Position numbers and translations under genes: made by a program | Assembly: GCA_946902875.1 (NCBI GenBank) | Contig: OX336350.1 | Span: forward strand, 17,970,048 to 18,034,047 | Length of the DNA stretch: 64,000 nt | Direction: 5' to 3' | From: Nematopogon swammerdamellus | Lineage: Eukaryota > Arthropoda > Insecta > Lepidoptera > Adelidae | Part shown: positions 61,411 through 64,000 of the stretch, in pieces | Numbering within the stretch: position 1 is the first letter of the stretch | How the letters are laid out: each line of letters opens with the position of its first letter | The notes under the pieces: generated by a model | Seen by the model: only the letters and a program-made list of their open reading frames with translations | Database searches by the model: none | What the model was told of the DNA's origin: nothing

Positions 61411-62584
61411 TATTTATTATTTCTTGTGGAGACTGGCCTGCTCCAATTGGCAGTATGGTATACCAATGTATATACTACTTACCTGAGTGCATAATTAGTT
61501 AACTCTTGACTAGGCAGGTACGATTAGTACCTCAATTTCATTAACGATTGACAACCTTGATATTTCAAGTATCTTAATATTCATATATTTTAATTTTTTA
61601 TTTTTGACAATAATACAACATTGTAGCATGTTTAATATACTAACATAATTATGTTCATACAAATTACGTATCAAATTTTGACAAAAGATCTTCACACCTG
61701 ATTCACTTAATAATAAGTATTCGTAGTCAGACAGAACTCTCAGCAAAATTGAAGCTGTGTTTTCGATAGACTATGGGCGGTGTTATTATGTGGCTAGTCA
61801 CTAAATACTTGTAAAAATATTTTGTATAAAAAAATACCCTGCGAAGTTTCTTGCCGGTTCTTCTTCGCGGGTGTAATCGAACCGGATAGAACAAATTGTG
61901 ACAAGTTCGAGCGCAGTCTAACTGCCATATGAATGATCAATAAACAATACAATACAATGCAATTTTCTCCGAATCTACTGGACGATAAAAGTTGAAATTT
62001 TGTACATAAGTATAGTAAGTATAAGACCCAAACACGGACGTGTAGCGTAGTAGAATTTAAATTTTGGGGTTCATTTTTGTGGAACGAATTTGGAAAATAA
62101 AAAATACGTTTTTAAGTGCATCATGTGACATATCAATGAAATGCTCGTTATAAGAAATACAAATATTTTTTTTTTATAATATTAAAAGATCTTAAAGAAA
62201 ATATTTGTCGTGTGTGTTTCTCTTATAGCTCACAGGAAAACGTGAACGAAAATTCTACGTCTTAAAGTTCTCACGGAAAACGGAATTACGGAATTAGTAC
62301 GAAACCCTCTCCACGCGAGTTCGACTAACAACTTCACAGCTTTTTCCCTTTTGTTTCTTTTTCACGTGTTTTTTTTTCAGATCACTGCCACTGCATGGGG
62401 CTACTTTCTGATAGATTCGAGTGTACGAATATAGTAGGGTGGATTTACGATATATTTTCTAAAATATTTCTTTTCTGAATCCTCCCTTCCTTAAAACCAT
62501 TCAATAAAAAGACCTAAAGGAAAAAAAATCGACAAAAAGGTCACTGTCTATTTATTGACACCTCTTTTAATGATACCGACATAC
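61411..62584. other. AT-rich stretch with a short LINE-type terminus
   Basis: At 61836-61965: GCGAAGTTTCTTGCCGGTTC, then GATCAATAAACAATACAATA and more ACAAT units, a retroelement 3' end on the plus strand. At 62225-62345: ACAGGAAAACGTGAACGAAA and ACGCGAGTTCGACTA, similar to units of the array at 42721-43510. Otherwise nothing recognised. Confidence 0.45.
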
Positions 62585-62745
62585 CGCTACTCGGTATCTC
62601 GACAATCGGGGTAAGCAGAGTTTTCGGTGTTGTGCTGCAAGAGCTCTGGTAAATTACAGCACGACACCGACCACCATGTTTAGCAAAGTATTAGGACAAG
62701 ATAACTATCAAACAGCAAGTAAGGCACGAAGACCCACAAGCTGCA
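62585..62745 (-). repeat. Repeat F copy
   Basis: GGTATCTCGACAATCGGGGT, the GTGTTGTGCTGCAAGAG hairpin and GACAAGATAACTATCAAACA. Ends where SINE G begins. Confidence 0.6.
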
Positions 62746-62992
62746 TTTTTTTTATGTAATCCGATATGGGTGGCTGAGTCGGAGGGGCCAAAGCACATAC
62801 TCCGATCAGCCAATGTCACCTCCGAGAAGGTAGGTGCCATACCGGAGACTTCCCTGGATTGCTGGCTATACTGGACTAGAGGAGAACACAGCCGAGGCTG
62901 CTTGCTATGCGGCGGTCTTACATACCGTAGGGTGGTACCAACCCAGTCGGCTACAATTTGAGCCTACCACCTAGTAAGGGCCAAGGGCACAG
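62746..62992 (-). repeat. SINE G, 5'-truncated
   Basis: Tail TTTTTTTATGTAATCCGATA, body to AGCCTACCACCTAGTAAGGG. The tRNA head is missing. Confidence 0.75.
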
Positions 62993-63427
62993 AACCCTAA
63001 AAATGGTTTTCACTACGTTGTTTCGCACAACCTAAAGAGTCTTTTCCTCATGACGTCAACCCCTCGTTCCTGTTGAAACTACCTGCTGTGTCAGTTTTCC
63101 CCTTCAGTCTCAATTCTATACCTTTGAATCCCTTACATCTAACGAAAACTCCCTCGATTTAACACTGTTAGCACGCCCCAGACATCCGTATAACCGGGTG
63201 AGGTGACGCAGAAGAAACCTCGGGCTGCGATGAAGCGTTTACCTGCCGCCGGCACCTCGTTACCCGGATATCCGACACACGCCGGATATCCGGCGCCTGG
63301 GAACCCGGGCATGTGTTGCGACTTTCGGTTTAGATACGCCGGAATATATGGCGCGCTGTTACTCATGCCCATATTGTATACAGACCTTGTAATTTTGGCG
63401 TGTCCTTTTAAGCTACGAATTGAAGTG

Positions 63428-63538
63428 AAATGGAATGAAGGGAAGCACTGACATGGCAACTAGTTCACCCGGTGTTATCGCCTGACATCGCGGATGTTGT
63501 AGGTGATGTAGCCAACCGTGTCAGTTTCCATAAAAAAA
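63428..63538 (+). repeat. SINE D/E 3' terminus
   Basis: GGAATGAAGGGAAGCACTGA, CCCGGTGTTATCGCCTGACA, GTGTCAGTTTCCATAAAAAA. Confidence 0.7.
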
Positions 63539-63671
63539 TATTAAATGTTATAAATTATTTTGTAAAAAAAATTACGTCTTTTTCGCACGAAATTTACAGA
63601 ACATTAATCTACAGTAACACACTTCCACATCCCGAAGGTATACAATTAAAATGGCCAATATCATTATTAAA

Positions 63672-63935
63672 GACCAGCTTTTGCCCGCGGCTCCGCTCGC
63701 GTGAAATTCGTATTTAAAAAGAAGAAAGTAAGTAAGCCCGCTACCGTACTTTTATTTCGGCGCGCGGAACAATTATGTTTGTATGAGAGTCACATCTTAG
63801 CGTATCAGAACTGAATTTTATTTAGCCTATCCTGTGTCTCATATAGTTAAATGTGCCTGTATTAAGTTTTATCGAATTCGGATGATCGGTTTAAGAGTTA
63901 TGGAGGAACATACATACATACAGAAGATATTTCTA
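63672..63935 (+). repeat. Repeat A, well preserved
   Basis: GACCAGCTTTTGCCCGCGGC, GTGAAATTCGTATTT, TGTATGAGAGTCACATC, TTCGGATGATCGGTTTAAGA, GGAACATACATACATACAGA. The most complete simple copy in the window and a good reference for the rearranged one at 40922. Confidence 0.7.
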
Positions 63936-64000
63936 AAAATGGTCATTTTATTTTTATTTTAATCGTCAATTTAGTTTAGTAAAAGTTAAATCCAAATTTT

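Overview
The window looks like gene-poor, repeat-saturated insect DNA, most likely from a moth or butterfly. The basis is the repeat set: an RTE-type LINE 3' end with a TGA-repeat tail, CR1/Jockey-type LINEs with short tandem tails, many tRNA-headed SINEs, and numerous AT-rich inverted-repeat elements. Family names used here (SINE D, E, G, J; repeats A, C, F, H, K, L; elements M, N, O) are local labels, assigned because the same sequence recurs at several places in this window. The nesting of elements would fit heterochromatin or a W-like chromosome, but that is inference.

Only a few intact coding regions stand out. (1) An intact 343-residue BRO (baculovirus repeated ORF) family gene at 27351-28382. 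It lies in the single-copy centre of a 2.45-kb element whose arms are inverted repeats of about 570-590 bp (26715-27307 and 28599-29166). Five TAAG motifs sit just upstream of its ATG. This is the most unusual locus in the window. (2) A complete non-LTR retrotransposon (45316-50606) with ORF1 and an endonuclease/reverse-transcriptase ORF2, bounded by a perfect 12-bp target-site duplication inside an older SINE. (3) A short first exon of a THAP-type zinc-finger gene (24105-24184) ending in a consensus splice donor and preceded by a CpG-rich, Inr-containing stretch.

Layout. 1-5.5 kb: SINE and LINE fragments. 5.5-8.5 kb: a TTAA-flanked element with nested SINEs, then a MITE with an 8-bp duplication. 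8.8-14.4 kb: SINEs, a 323-codon LINE reverse-transcriptase fragment and a long hairpin. 15-17.2 kb: a pentanucleotide satellite and a 1.46-kb inverted-repeat element. 17.4-24 kb: MITEs and SINEs. 24.1 kb: THAP exon. 25.7-26.4 kb: a tandem array. 26.7-29.2 kb: BRO element. 29.5-32.5 kb: a TTAA MITE, a 2.27-kb head-to-head pair of hAT-like elements sharing three copies of an 8-bp target, and a Harbinger-like MITE. 33-40.5 kb: SINEs, minisatellites, hAT and mariner-like MITEs, LINE remnants. 40.9-43.6 kb: a 68-bp palindromic array, a 500-bp CCCTCT tract and a 140-bp array. 45-50.7 kb: the complete LINE. 51-64 kb: degraded repeats, a local segmental duplication and a CpG-rich patch.

There is no operon-like organisation, and no convincing rRNA, true tRNA or CRISPR feature. 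Functional interplay is limited to the parasitic kind: LINE machinery probably mobilised the SINEs, and absent transposases presumably mobilised the MITEs. All family assignments come from reading motifs by eye, without database comparison.
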